Source of the DNA: Gnetum montanum
Taxonomy: Eukaryota; Streptophyta; Gnetopsida; Gnetales; Gnetaceae
DNA: 63,488 nucleotides
Direction: 5' to 3'
NCBI GenBank assembly: GCA_015680685.1
Contig: MNCI01004046.1
Coordinates: 211,428-274,915 of the forward strand
The translations under genes were made by a program, and so were the position numbers. Below are positions 1 to 10,343 of the stretch, one piece after another (positions within the stretch are counted from its first letter, which is position 1; the number at the start of each line of letters is the position of its first letter). The notes under the pieces were generated by a model. It was given only the letters and a program-made list of their open reading frames with translations, searched no databases and had not been told where the DNA came from.

Positions 1-1855
1 TTTGATTTACACTATGTAAGTCAATCATCAACAAAGGGCCAAGCCATAGCAACCCAGCTCACAGCCTCACCAATTGACAACCTAGAAACCATAGACCCTG
101 AATTCCTAGACAAGCACATTAGCAATATTGACATTATCCCATTGCATTACCTCAACCACGTGAGGAGGTAGCGTCACTGCCATCATCACATTCCCCTCTG
201 GGGAAATGCATCCATCTGCTTATCGTTTTGCTTTTCCTTGCACCAAAAATGTCGCAGAATACGAGGGGCTACTCAGAGGCCTCTTAACTGCCCAGGCATT
301 ACAGATACAATACTTGGAAATCCAAGGAGATTCACAACTATTTGTGAATCAAATCACCATGGTCTACACTTGCAAGGCTATGCACTTGCAACTCTACGAT
401 GACCTAGCAAAAATTCTCCTTAAGTAGTTCGCAACCACAAATGTGCAACACATGCCATGCAATGAGAATATCGTGGTAGATGCTTTAGCTACTCTCGCAT
501 TAAACATTCCATCAGATTCCCTGGTAAATCTTCTAACCTCAATTATAGAATGTGTAGAGCCTATCACTTAGGTGGAACACGTGGCCTCTGTCAATGCTAC
601 GGATACCCAAGAGTGGTATGCTAGCATTAAAACTAATCTACAGCATGGCGAACTCCCAGGTGGATTAACATCTACCCAAAGAGATGCAATTCGTAAGCAT
701 GCTCGACAATACGTGCTCATGGAAAATGACGCCTTGTGCTGACGTTCCTATGACAAGATATTGTTGGCATGCGTGGATGTCAAGCAAGCGTAGAAGGTAG
801 TTAATGAAGTGCATGAGGGGTTTTGTAGTGGACACATAGCACCTAGGGCTATGGCTATAAAAAATAGATGCCTAGGATACTACTGACCACACATGGAACG
901 TGACTGCCTGTTGAAAGTTAAGACGTGCGACACGTGCTAGAGATACGCAAATCTCATACGCGTAGCACCTGCAGACCTACATCCAACGCAAATCATGTGG
1001 CCTTTCCAATGATGGGGATTAGACCTCATAGGGCCTATCATGCCTAAGTCCTCTGCAAGGCATAGTTTCATTATCATAGCCACTGAGTACTTTACTAAGT
1101 GGATGGAAGCCATTCCCCTGAGGAAGACGACATCTCAGCAAATCTGCCATTTCATCTTGGACAACATCGTAGCCAGATTTGGGCTTCCAATGACTATTGT
1201 GACCAACAATAGGCCATAGTTCAATAGTATGAAAACCTGGACCTTCTACAACAATCTAGGCACTAAATAATCATTCTTCTCCCCCTATTATCTGCAGGCA
1301 AACAGGTAGGTGGAGGCTACAAATAAGTCCATCATCAACTTGCTGAAGCGGATGCTTAACAATAGTAAGAGGTAGTGGCACGAGTAGATCCTCTACATTC
1401 TATGGGCCTACCAGATGACGTGCAGGACTGCGACAAGTGAGACCCCTTACAACCTTGTTTATGGATCTAAAGCTGTGTTGCCTCTTGAGTTACAGGTACC
1501 ATCACTTTGAATGATCTTATCCAATGTCATGAGCAAAGCCCAGAACAATGAGTCACGGATCATCAACCTTGACTTAATAGAGAAGGAGCGCACATAGATG
1601 TTGAGATGCATCGAGCACTACCAGATCAACCAGTAGCAGAAGCAATATGTAGACCCACATCGATAGCTAGTGCAGAAGGGAGACCTTGTTCTCAAGGCTG
1701 TCCGTGAGCACTTGAGAAAATTCTGAGCCAATTAGGAAGGTCCTTACATGGTCACTAAAGCATTCAGGAATGGAGACTTCAAGCTAGCAGACATGGATGG
1801 CAATGAGTTCGCCAACCCAGTGAATCACTCGTACCTCAAGTTGTACTACGTCTAA
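1..1855 (+). pseudogene. Tat-like Ty3/gypsy pol, 3' part (element A): plant-type RNase H and integrase
   Basis: The left window edge cuts into a gypsy pol frame. It opens in the spacer after the RT-linked RNase H, then enters a second, archaeal-type RNase H at about 150-530. There YEGL, GDSQL and VDALATLAL carry the later acidic positions. Integrase follows at about 790-1855: an H-x-H, C-x2-C zinc-binding region, the first core Asp in GLDLIGPIMP, the second Asp position read as TNNRP (Asp replaced by Asn), and the core Glu in VEATNK. It ends in a YLKLYYV-like tail at 1853-1855. A dual RNase H is typical of the Tat lineage. Reading through needs about 18 stops ignored (roughly 12 TAG, 5 TGA, 1 TAA) and a few frame changes, so the copy is dead. 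It is closely related to the pol of elements B (13930-17369) and C (20661-23598). Confidence 0.9.
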
Positions 1856-2100
1856 GGTGCAATGGTAGCCACCATCGTCTGCTACGATGATAAACTAGCA
1901 ACAGCACCGAGCAACGTCCATAATGATGTTAAACTAGCAGCATCGAGCACCATATGCCATGATGTAAAACTAGCATGGCCCGTCTGCTATGACGATAAAC
2001 TGGCATGTATAGTCTGTTGGGACCTTAAACTAACACAGTAGTCCGTTGGGACATTAAACCAACACACGGTCTACTGAGACCCTAAACCAAGTTTGCTTCA
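1856..2100 (+). repeat. Degenerate tandem array following integrase of element A
   Basis: Six to seven imperfect units of about 35-38 bp begin right after the pol stop. Each unit has a core like GATGATAAACTAGCA, preceded by a variable CGTCTGCTA or CCGTTGGGAC segment. The same array follows pol in B (17394-17785) and C (20340-20660), and a second array lies upstream of RT in C. It is non-coding by appearance. Confidence 0.75.
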
Positions 2101-3108
2101 CATCCCCAACATTCATCTATGCTAAGTACGCATCAGACAAGCATGTACGGTGCTGGCATGTGGGTGGGATGTCATACTTCTGGAACATAGTTCATGATGC
2201 AATGAGAATGTGGTCCAAGACACAAGCAACACTTCCATCCTTGGCATCATGCTAACCCTCCTAAGATGTCGTATGGCATTATACTAGCCCTCTGGACCTA
2301 CCATTGCCACGGCCCATCTCCCTGATGATAATTCCTTGGCTAGTTCCTGCAGCTGGAGTTCTAGCAGTATTGTGGCCTAGCCACAATATTGTTACTCTTC
2401 AGCCCCCTTCAAATGCCTTGGCTCACATGAAGTTAGCTATTCCATAGCTAATCCCATAGTTGAACTAAGAATGCATGCCCTTGGCAAGGATTCCAGTGCA
2501 TCCACACTCACAACAACTCTGAGTGCCTTCAAGGCTAGCTCCTCCACGCTGGTGCTGCCAAGGCCTCTACTGGCCTTCCTTCTTTGGACATCATAGGCCA
2601 GTGACAATGCCTAATAGCTTCAACAACGCCAATAGCCAGCAAGACCTTTGCCCCTGCAAGCGTCGTTTGTAATAGTAGCAAATGCTACAGCATCGCGAAG
2701 CGAGTTCCTCGACTAGCTCAGCTACTTTAGAGTGCAAATTCCATGACGTGCATAACACAACTCGCTATATGGAAAGCATTTGAAGGTAGGCCAAAACCCT
2801 TCATGGATCTAACGCAACTCATCTTGCGAAGGAAACACCCATCCTATGAGAAGTTGAAGAATAGTGCCAACCAAAGATGATAACACGAAGGAGTCCCTCA
2901 TAAGCACTCCGATGAGGGACTCTACTAAACATCATCTTTTCTCTTTACCTTAACCTCTGCAAAACCAATGAAACACTCTCAAGTATAGCCAAGCGACATA
3001 TCGACACTCACAGAGTGACAACCTCAGTATTTTTCCTGTTGCGGTGTTTTATATTCTTTGTCAACATCTATCGAGCCCGTTCTCCCAACATCAACAAAGA
3101 GGAGCCAA
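2101..3108 (+). other. Untranslated 3' region and polypurine tract of element A
   Basis: There is no coding frame here. The stretch around 2330-2400, with CAATATTGTTACTCTTC, matches the inverse of 20040-20100 in element C. A short block at 2818-2860 recurs at 35285-35330 and, inverted, at 19395-19440, always just outside an LTR. The purine-rich AACAAAGAGGAGCC just before 3109 sits where the polypurine tract should be. The same tract precedes the LTR at 35877. Confidence 0.6.
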
Positions 3109-3364
3109 TGAAACACCCCAAAAATTTGAAGTCATTCTTGCTTCACTAGGCCTTGCAATTCACGCAGCACCATGATAGTTCTTCGGGAGGAGAACGCTCT
3201 GAATTCAGGCCGACTAGTTCAGAAAATTTTCTACTTTAGGTGTAAATAGGCTCTATAGGTCATCTTTCCTATCCAACTAAGTAGCCTGCCCAGCCGATAG
3301 CCTCCTCAAAAATGATGCACGGAGTTGGTAGTAGCATTCTGAATGCGCAAAACAGTTCAAAACA

Positions 3365-3830
3365 TTTTCTAAGTCACAAAGTTTGCTACACTATGCCTCG
3401 CTATGTAGTATAGCAAGCTTCAGAAGACGATTGTAGAACGAAGTGCGACACTACGCTATGCTACGTGACGTAGTGTAGCATGGCAACAACTTCACAGCCA
3501 GTTCTCTCACCCAATTTCAAGTCCTTCAACAATGTCCCTTTCCGTCAAGAAGTGGCAGACCATGTCTGCTGCTACACTACATTGAGCTACATGGTGCAGC
3601 GAGGTGTAACAATCCTACGAAAGAGACAGAAGATAGCTCAAATGGCAGAATCAACAAAGTTTGCAAGTCTTGCATCGCAGAAAGTAAAGCTTGCAAATTA
3701 AAAAATCTTTCGCGACTAAGGCCAGTCACTACGCTACGTAGCATAGCATAGCATAGCAAGCATGCAACATACATGTAGTGGAATGCACAACAAGGCACTA
3801 CACTACGCTAGGCATGCTATGCCACAAAAC
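3365..3830 (+). repeat. Cluster of CTACGCTA-type short palindromes in the LTR
   Basis: Repeated GCTACACTATGC / GCATAGTGTAGC words form hairpins. One has arms 3448-3455 and 3469-3476. Others lie at 3715-3760 and 3795-3826. The same words are scattered through all copies of this LTR family. Confidence 0.65.
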
Positions 3831-4074
3831 ACAGTAAAGCATGTGGGTGGTTATGCGACCTCAATGCACTTCACCTAATTGGACCATTGGCACATGTATC
3901 CAGACACTGACAATGCAATTACAGCATGGTAGGCTCATAGTTACGGCATAGCAGGCTCGCATTACAATGGTCATGTAGGTCCAACAGTCATACATGGCAC
4001 GTGTGACGCCAATAAGTCAACGTGGGCCCAAGGCACGTGGCATCCAAACTGTCCCCTTCGTGTGCCCTTTAGCC

Positions 4075-4085
4075 CTATAAATACC
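4075..4085 (+). promoter_or_regulatory. TATA box of the A LTR
   Basis: CTATAAATACC is followed by a G/A-rich start region. The same box at the same LTR position is present in B's LTR (36740-36750) and, inverted, in both C LTRs (34070-34078 and 19031-19039). This conservation among old copies supports it as the U3 promoter. Confidence 0.75.
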
Positions 4086-4694
4086 CCAACAAGAAGTGGT
4101 CAAAGGGTTGGATTATCTCTAGAGCTTCAAAAAAGAAAGCATCGTAACATTGAGCACTAAGCATTGTAAGCTTTCTATTTGACACTGCAAATAGTAAGCA
4201 TCTTTAGCTGGCATTTTGTTCTATCTTCCTTTCTACCACCTTGGTAGAATTCCTGCATTGTTAGCACACAAGGCCACGCCCAAGTGCACAACCTATTCTA
4301 CTCTACACGTCTTGGTTACTGTCAGGATCTCTGCACTCCGCCACGCTGTGCAACTGACTATATCCATCTTAATAAAGCAAGCTTGTAGCTTTGGAGTGGT
4401 GCATTTTTCTAACTGCATTTTACCTTGTTTCCTGCTTATTGTTGCGTTTTCACTATTTTTTCTACTTTATTTACTTTCAAGCATCACTTCGCATTTCTGT
4501 CCCTATTTTCAAAACTATATGTTGCAAAAGGCTATATAGACATCAATTAAGTCCCTATTTGATCGACCAAACCATTCAGGGTACCCTGTATCTGCTCACA
4601 CCTAGCATGGCCCTCCCACGGGTATGGGGTTGAGACTATTGTGCCCACAAACCCCTCGGTGTCTTTCCAACTTCCGACATTTTCGGTCGCTACA

Positions 4695-5306
4695 TCATTA
4701 AGGTAACATAAAGTAAAGCAACATCACATGAATATCGAGCTCAAGATCCATCTATTGTAAATGGTCCACCATGTCCTCAACAATGCTTTTCATGAAGGTG
4801 AATTTATTAGGCATGTCTACCCATGGCTCCATGCAGTAGGTAGACATGGGACCACTAACAAGGACATCTAATGCTATAACACAATGGTGCAATTAGCATA
4901 GAATCAAATAGCTAAAAATTCTAGAGCAAGAAGGCACTAACAAATGGCAATCTAAATTAGTTACCTAGCAAACCCTCAAGCATGTGTGTAGGGGGGCAGG
5001 GGTCACCTCATTGCACACCATCAAATAAGCCATGAAAATCACCCCCATCAAGGTGGAGCAATCCCTCTTCCTCCAACTATCAAAGGATCTCTATTGCCTT
5101 AGGTAACTCATCCCCATGATCCTACCCCTCCTCAGCTTGAGGGGATGCTTCTTCTACTACTTCTTCGATCACTACTCTAGTAGCCCTCACTCTAGTCTCT
5201 GTGATGAACACATGTACATGCATTGTACATTAGTACACATATGCATATTAACAGTATAACATAAAAGAAAATATAAAAATATAAACATACATTAATATAA
5301 TATATG
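4695..5306 (-). pseudogene. Distal part of the antisense ORF of element B
   Basis: Read on the minus strand, this is the continuation of the frame at 11207-13690, split by insertion of D. It carries an acidic stretch at about 5190-5120 (VIEEVVEEASPQAEEG). Near 4830-4770 it has TFMKSIVEDMVDHL, which aligns with TFMQGVIDDTISRL in the antisense gene of C (near 27780-27815). It stops abruptly at the LTR end at 4694, so the last part is missing. The function is unknown. The assignment rests on the two matching segments and the matching order. Confidence 0.6.
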
Positions 5307-6147
5307 TGATGCGACGTGATATCGCATGGGCCGCGATATCGCATCCGCTGCAATATTGCATCCCCCGCGATATCGCGTCTTCCCCTGCGATATTGCGTAC
5401 GCAATATCGCAGTCTATCGCAATGTCTATAAATAAGAAGTGGCTCTCCCTTATTTATCATCATAGAATAGAAGTAGTGAAGCTCTGGCAGTTTGACCACT
5501 CCAGAGATAGATTATTTTTTCAATGTCTGCCCGCAGTGTGGTGAATGTAATTGTACGACATCCTTTATTCGAGTGTGACATAATTGGACATGCACATGAC
5601 CAGCAATAAAGATTGAGATTACTTCATCATTGTAGTGTTCACTTTGTTATTTATTTATTTATTTGTTATTTACTATTTTCTCTCTCATCCTTAAACTCCT
5701 AGAACGCGAAATGAGTACGACTTGATTACGAGCATTTAAGTGTGACTACTTGGTATCCTAGTGGCGTACCTAGGATCTGTGCTTGGTAATCCTAGTGGTA
5801 GTCATGCACGAAGTGCAAGATGTGTATGGTTGATCAAGGAATTGGCTACTCATCACACTTAGGCTAGATTATATTCTTTTACCCTTTCCCTCCTAGCTTA
5901 GCTTAGTTAATATTATTTTCCACTGCCTTTAGGAGTAGTGTTAGAGTAGGAACACATCATACACCTCACTCTGGACTAAACCATACGTGACAAAGCTAAT
6001 ACTAGTTTAGGTGGGAAGACAGCGAACTACAACCTAAGGATAACGATCTAGGTGCCACAACTAGTCCATCTATAAAGTTCGACCGGATCGTATATGAGAA
6101 TGCTCGTATTCGTATGGTTGAGTGTAGGGGTACCTTGCCACTCATCA
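5307..6147 (+). repeat. 5' LTR of element D
   Basis: It starts TGATGCGACGTGATATCGC and ends CCACTCATCA. It matches 10344-11206 over its whole length. U3 carries a palindrome array and a TATA box. R/U5 contains the conserved block around 5990-6147 also seen in the F LTRs, inverted, at 45025-45210 and 53379-53560. Confidence 0.92.
5313..5434 (+). promoter_or_regulatory. U3 array of GCGATATCGC-type palindromes followed by TATA box
   Basis: From 5313 to about 5420 there are seven to eight imperfect copies of GCGATATCGC or GCAATATTGC, spaced about 16-20 bp. Then comes TCTATAAATA at 5425-5434. The 3' LTR carries the same array at 10351-10465 with most CpGs changed to TpG or CpA. A regularly spaced palindrome just upstream of TATA looks like a binding array for a dimeric regulator; that is inference. 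Confidence 0.65.
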
Positions 6148-6175
6148 TAAGCATCGTTGCCAGGGACGGTGCTAG
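6148..6175 (+). promoter_or_regulatory. Primer-binding site of element D
   Basis: Directly after the LTR, GCATCGTTGCCAGGGACGG resembles the tRNA-Asp-type primer site used by the Athila lineage, with CpG-type changes. The counterpart in F lies at 53345-53378 (inverted). The sequence can also fold on itself (GCACC with GGTGC in the F version). Confidence 0.6.
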
Positions 6176-6279
6176 TTATCTAGATTAGTTATATCATACA
6201 AGGTCACTGTATAGGACTTAACAATATATCTCTTAGAAAGAAGTAATTATAAAAATTCACATAAATTCACACACAAAAA

Positions 6280-8263
6280 TTCCTCTCCTACAAGAACATG
6301 ATAACGTCACACTTAGTGAGGAAGTTCATTGGATAACCAACGAACTATATGACGATGAAGATTGGAGTATACAACCTAAGGTGGAAGTTTCTTATAAACA
6401 TGAACAAAAAAACATCATCACAATGCACAAAAGCATAACTTACCTGATGACGATGAACCCCCACTGGCCGCTACAAGCCTAATGCAAATACAGGAGGCTA
6501 TTTGAATCTCACGTAGGCATCGTAAAGAGAGCCATCTACCCAGGCTCGATTTAAACAACTTTCCTACTTTTTCAGAAGGCTATGAATTAGACCTACATCA
6601 ACATTTACAAGCCTTCTATGATGGCTACACATGGAATAACATTGATAACAGTTGGCAAAAACTTAAGCTCTTTCCAATAACACTCGTTGACCAAGCAAAA
6701 GTATGGTATAGATCATTAAAACCAAATTCAATACGACGTTGGTCAACAATGCTAGAACTTTTTAATGAAAAATATCAAAGCTATGAAAGAGTGTCAGCCT
6801 TGAGGAAACAAATCCAAGGATGGAAACAAGAAAAACTTGAACCCTTGGACATGGCCTTAGAAAGATATTATGCATTGTTGAACAATTGTCTAGGCCATGG
6901 GTTTTCTAAGGAAATGTTAATGTACCATATCATTGATGGGCTACGTAATGAAATAAGAGAGACCTTAGGAGTGTATGCCCAAGGTCAACTATACGATCTA
7001 CAAACCCATCAAATCCAAGAGCTTATTAAGTGGGTAGCAAAAGAAGAAGGAGAATTGGCTACATGGGAGAGTGTTGAAAAACACCAACAGGACCAAAATT
7101 TCAACTTAACAAAGGTCCATGATCATAACAAGGAGAAATCAACAAATCTCAAGGTGGAAACATCATCTTTGCCAATACAAAAATCGTTAGAAGAAGTCAA
7201 GGCAAAGATCAATAAGATGTTGGAATGGATATATCAAAAGTGTGGAAAATATATCAACACCATTAGAGATAGAGTTCTAACAACCCAAGAAGCAGGACAA
7301 AACATTAGACATTTAGAAAGAATGAATGAAGAAAATATGAGTTCAACTACCAATCATACGTATGAATGCAACATATTCCTTTACGATCATCCCAAAGGCC
7401 AATGCCCAATATTGTTACATCTACATGAGCATTGGGGAAACACATTACATCCAAAGTTCGTACAGAGATACTATGTTAGACCACAGTGGCAACAATGCCA
7501 GTTGTGGGGGAGACCACCCTTAGACTAGAGGCACCCTTCATATTTTCCAAACTCAAATGCTTATCATGTTCAACATCATGTTTCTCCATTTGGACCAACG
7601 TACTCTATCTCACCACAATACTATTCTCCACAATACTATTAGCCCATACCTTTAACACAACCACCACCTTGTCCACCTTACATCCCTCCTAACTTTCAAC
7701 ATTCTCATCCTTTCCCTCCTTCCACATTGCCACAAACTATTCCTAAGGTGTTTGTGCCACAACAATAGCCCATGAACAACACTTGTGCTACTACTACTAA
7801 CAGCAGTGAAAAGCCTCCTCAACATCAAAAGCGTCTTTCCTTTAAACACGACCATAAGAAGGGACAACACAATTCTGAGGGCATTGCATCTTCCAACTCA
7901 GCACAAGCCCCACACTGTGGTGCACCCTTACCTTCGAACCCAATGCCTTATGTAACTTCATCAAGGCCACCAACTCACACTCCAACAACAATCCGGCCCA
8001 ATGAACACAACTATGGAGAGTGACAACCCCATCCTTGCATACCATCTAACGGTCATGAACATCATAGTGGGTCAACTCATTATCTGGGAACTACATCATA
8101 TAAAGTGCCCCACTATGCTTATTATAATCAAGTGTGTGAACCCCAAGGGGATAAGTATGGATCAACCCCAATACTTCCAACATGCAAGGATCCTCAACCT
8201 TCATTTATTAATCCTTGTCATACTCAACTGATTAGTTATGGGGGATATCCCCCATTTTACTAA
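6280..8263 (+). pseudogene. Athila-like gag pseudogene of element D
   Basis: The frame begins near 6280 with a segment (HWITNELYDDEDW) matching the start of F's gag (HWRINETYSEENW). The gag core at about 6540-7070 has the WYRSLKP motif, the LRKQIQGWKQ repeat and CLGHGFS, resembling the helical Gag domain of Athila elements. The stretch 6749-7528 is open for 259 codons. A reduced zinc-knuckle-like segment (YDHPKGQCP) lies near 7375-7405. The C-terminal third is rich in Pro, His, Gln and Tyr and ends GGYPPFY near 8263. No protease motif follows, unlike E. Frameshifts and TAG stops break the gene. Gag would form virus-like particles around the RNA. Confidence 0.85.
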
Positions 8264-9284
8264 CAAGTAGGATTAATAAATATTTTTCATTTTCTTTAAT
8301 TTTACAACTTTTTATTTTCTAGTTTATCATTTTTCAACTTTTTGTTTGATCTTGTTATCTCTTTGTGTGTTTTTGTCTTTTCATGTTTTTGTAAGTAATC
8401 TCATCTACGAATAAAACACTCATGTGGATCGTTGGTTGAGGTGTGTTCTATGTTATTAATTCATGAGTGATCAATTACTTGGAACAGTGAGCCCATTACA
8501 CCCACTCATCCACTCTATAAATAAGAGGTTTTGTCCAAGGGTAAAATGGTATTCTTGACATTTTTAAAACTTAAAAATTAATTTTGTGTTCATTGTACCC
8601 AGAATGAAGAAGGATGGACCAAGATAGAATGATTAGAGTGTGACATCAAGGGAACTTGTGGACTCTCTTTGGTGATGACTGTGGGTGTTATCATGCAACA
8701 CAGTTGTATTAAGATCCTTGTAGATCTAATGAAAATGGGAGTAAGAGTAATCAAAAGGGTACTCAAAAATCAAACATTGTTCTAGGGGGTCCCACTGGAA
8801 AGACATGCACCCATTCCTGAAGGTTGGCAACTTCTCTGGATTTAGTATTCAAAATAGAAAAAGAAAAAAGAAAAAAAAGTGTCACAAAATAAAACAAAAA
8901 TCACTCCTCCCTTGAATGAAATGCCAAGTGATCATATGCCTTGTTGTTATGGTACTCTCATAGTTTTTCATCATGGGATGAAACAATGCGATGTCACTAA
9001 TTAGAGGAATGGACTTGGTCTTGATCTTGGAACGATGGGGTAATGACACATTAATCATGCTTTTCACACAGGATTCACTGTGCCCTGGGTCAGTTACCTT
9101 ATGTCCTGATCTCTATGCTCCCTTCTATACTTCGTCTCATCTCATTGTTCATGTAATTATAGCTCGTGTTCCGCATAGCATAGAATTTTCATCTCATTCT
9201 TGTGATAATTACATGTGTGTGTTTTGTGGAGTTAGTACAGATTACATTTAACCCTTCTAGTGCCCACGGACACTTTAAGTGTGG

Positions 9285-9339
9285 TTACACAAGGGCATTA
9301 TAGGTTGGAACCTACTTTGGGGAGGACTCACTTGTGTAA
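9285..9339 (+). other. Conserved stem-loop in the spacer (element D)
   Basis: TTACACAAG (9285-9293) pairs with CTTGTGTAA (9331-9339) across a loop holding GGTTGGAACCTACTTTGGGG. The same structure is at 41925-41977 (E) and 49731-49785 (F). In E, one C-G pair is replaced by T-A on both arms. Confidence 0.55.
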
Positions 9340-9559
9340 TCTTTTGTAATCTTCGCTTATGACACAACTCACACACACCATTTCTTACCCTTAGCATATT
9401 GCCAATAATTTTCTTTCCCTTATTACCATCACATAGCCTTTTTCTCTACCATCCAAGGTCCTTATTGATAAATTCCACACCATCATAATTAACATCACAT
9501 GAAAATAAAGTAAATCTATTAAGGAAAGCAGTAAGGTATAACCTAACTTTGGTAACAAC

Positions 9560-9590
9560 CTTACTAACGATTGGTCCCGTGTGATTACAG
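9560..9590 (+). promoter_or_regulatory. Splice acceptor with branch site before the accessory ORF (element D)
   Basis: CTTACTAAC at 9560-9568 fits the plant branch-site consensus. GTGATTACAG ends at 9590, immediately before ATG. In F the corresponding bases are CTTAGCAAC and TGATTATAG just before ATG at 48801. In E they are CTTAGTAAT and a mutated acceptor before 42910. This suggests that the second frame was made from a spliced RNA. Confidence 0.55.
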
Positions 9591-10120
9591 ATGGTCCCGA
9601 AATGCAGACAACAGAAAGGTCCTGCTCACGGTGCAATCAAACGATCTTGGAGAGGTGGAAAACAAGATCCTACTGGACAACATGCAGAATAGGAGGAATA
9701 ATCATTCAGTGTTCATCAAGAAGATCCTCCTACCGTATGGTCCAGGTAGGCAGAAGCAGGAGATATCCTCTCTGAAAGCCATGCCTAGTACTTAGGGGAA
9801 ACGTACCAATTTTGGCACAATAAAGAAGAAGGCACCATGGTTAACATTTGTGGTGTGACTATTGATTTCATTGTTCAAGCCATTTTGAAAGTATTAAACC
9901 TTTTGAATATAGGGCCAAAGGTTGCTCAGAACCAACCAGACACTTTCAGAACCGAGCAACTTAATTGTTGACAAAGAATAAAAGGGTGGCAGAAGAAAAA
10001 GAGAAGGCTAACTAGTATGCCTCTATGGCACAAGCACAAACTTATGCGCATGCCAAGTTACTCATGGCCTTACAAGAGGAGAAAATCTAGGCCATACTTT
10101 GATGCCATCAAATTCTAAGA
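9591..10120 (+). pseudogene. Internally deleted accessory ORF of element D
   Basis: The frame starts at ATG 9591 (MVPKCRQQKG) and shares HQED/HQEA and SFS[IV]HQE words with E and F. The next recognisable block (9811-9960) reads FWHNKEEGTMVNICG, matching FYHNKKDGTIVNIGG of E. A deletion then removes the rest of the globular part, and the frame resumes in the coiled-coil tail (KRVAEEKEKAN, YAHAKLLMALQEE at about 9965-10085), matching E's AQMYAHAKALIIAQEE. The full-length form in E and F is about 700-900 codons. The function is unknown, and several stops disable it. Confidence 0.65.
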
Positions 10121-10333
10121 CCTGGAACACAAGAAAAGGGAAAGACACCCACGGAGGAGCCACTGCCACCAGGAACTATATGAGTTCCCATTTTTTGTAG
10201 TTGTAGCATTTTTTTTCTTTTTCTATGTTGTGTCTTCCCACGTTGTGGCATCATTTCATTTTTTTCCCATCTAATAATCCCATACCTATCCACTGTGTAA
10301 TCACTGTAACTCGAGGATGAGCTTTTATTCAGT

Positions 10334-10343
10334 CGTGGGGGTA
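10334..10343 (+). promoter_or_regulatory. Polypurine tract of element D
   Basis: CGTGGGGGTA directly precedes the 3' LTR start at 10344. The same tract precedes the F LTR (inverted, 45904-45913). It primes plus-strand synthesis in LTR elements. Confidence 0.7.

Larger units (their letters stand above)
3109..4694 (+). repeat. Tat-family LTR (3' LTR of element A)
   Basis: This 1586 bp LTR starts TGAAACACCCC and ends TTTTCGGTCGCTACA. The termini were fixed by comparison with the LTRs at 33413-35233 (inverted) and 35877-37420, which start TGAAACACC and end in the same way. A purine tract precedes it, so it is a 3' LTR. The DNA after 4694 belongs to another copy (B) and shows no primer-binding site, so the junction is a truncation or recombination point. 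The LTR contains a TATA box at 4075-4085 and several CTACGCTA-type hairpins at 3360-3830. Confidence 0.85.
8264..9590 (+). other. Conserved non-coding spacer between gag and accessory ORF (element D)
   Basis: It opens with a T-rich tract at 8275-8400, then a block at 8400-9340 that aligns by eye with E (40970-41980) and F (49727-50620, inverted). It contains a conserved stem-loop at 9285-9339 and ends at a splice-acceptor-like site before the accessory start. I see no coding frame shared between the three copies, so the conservation is probably at the RNA level or by common descent. Compared with E and F, the part after the hairpin is shorter by about 600 bp. Confidence 0.6.

Noticed and set aside
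3480-3701. Open frame of 73 codons on + in the A LTR
   Set aside because: It lies inside an LTR between palindromic repeats and has no counterpart in the other copies.
4216-4633. Overlapping hydrophobic open frames
   Set aside because: They fall in the R/U5 part of the LTR, downstream of TATA. The hydrophobic look comes from T-rich sequence, and the copies in B and C are not open.
5192-5499. Minus-strand open frames across the D LTR start
   Set aside because: They run over the LTR/target junction and the palindrome array, so they cannot be an old gene.
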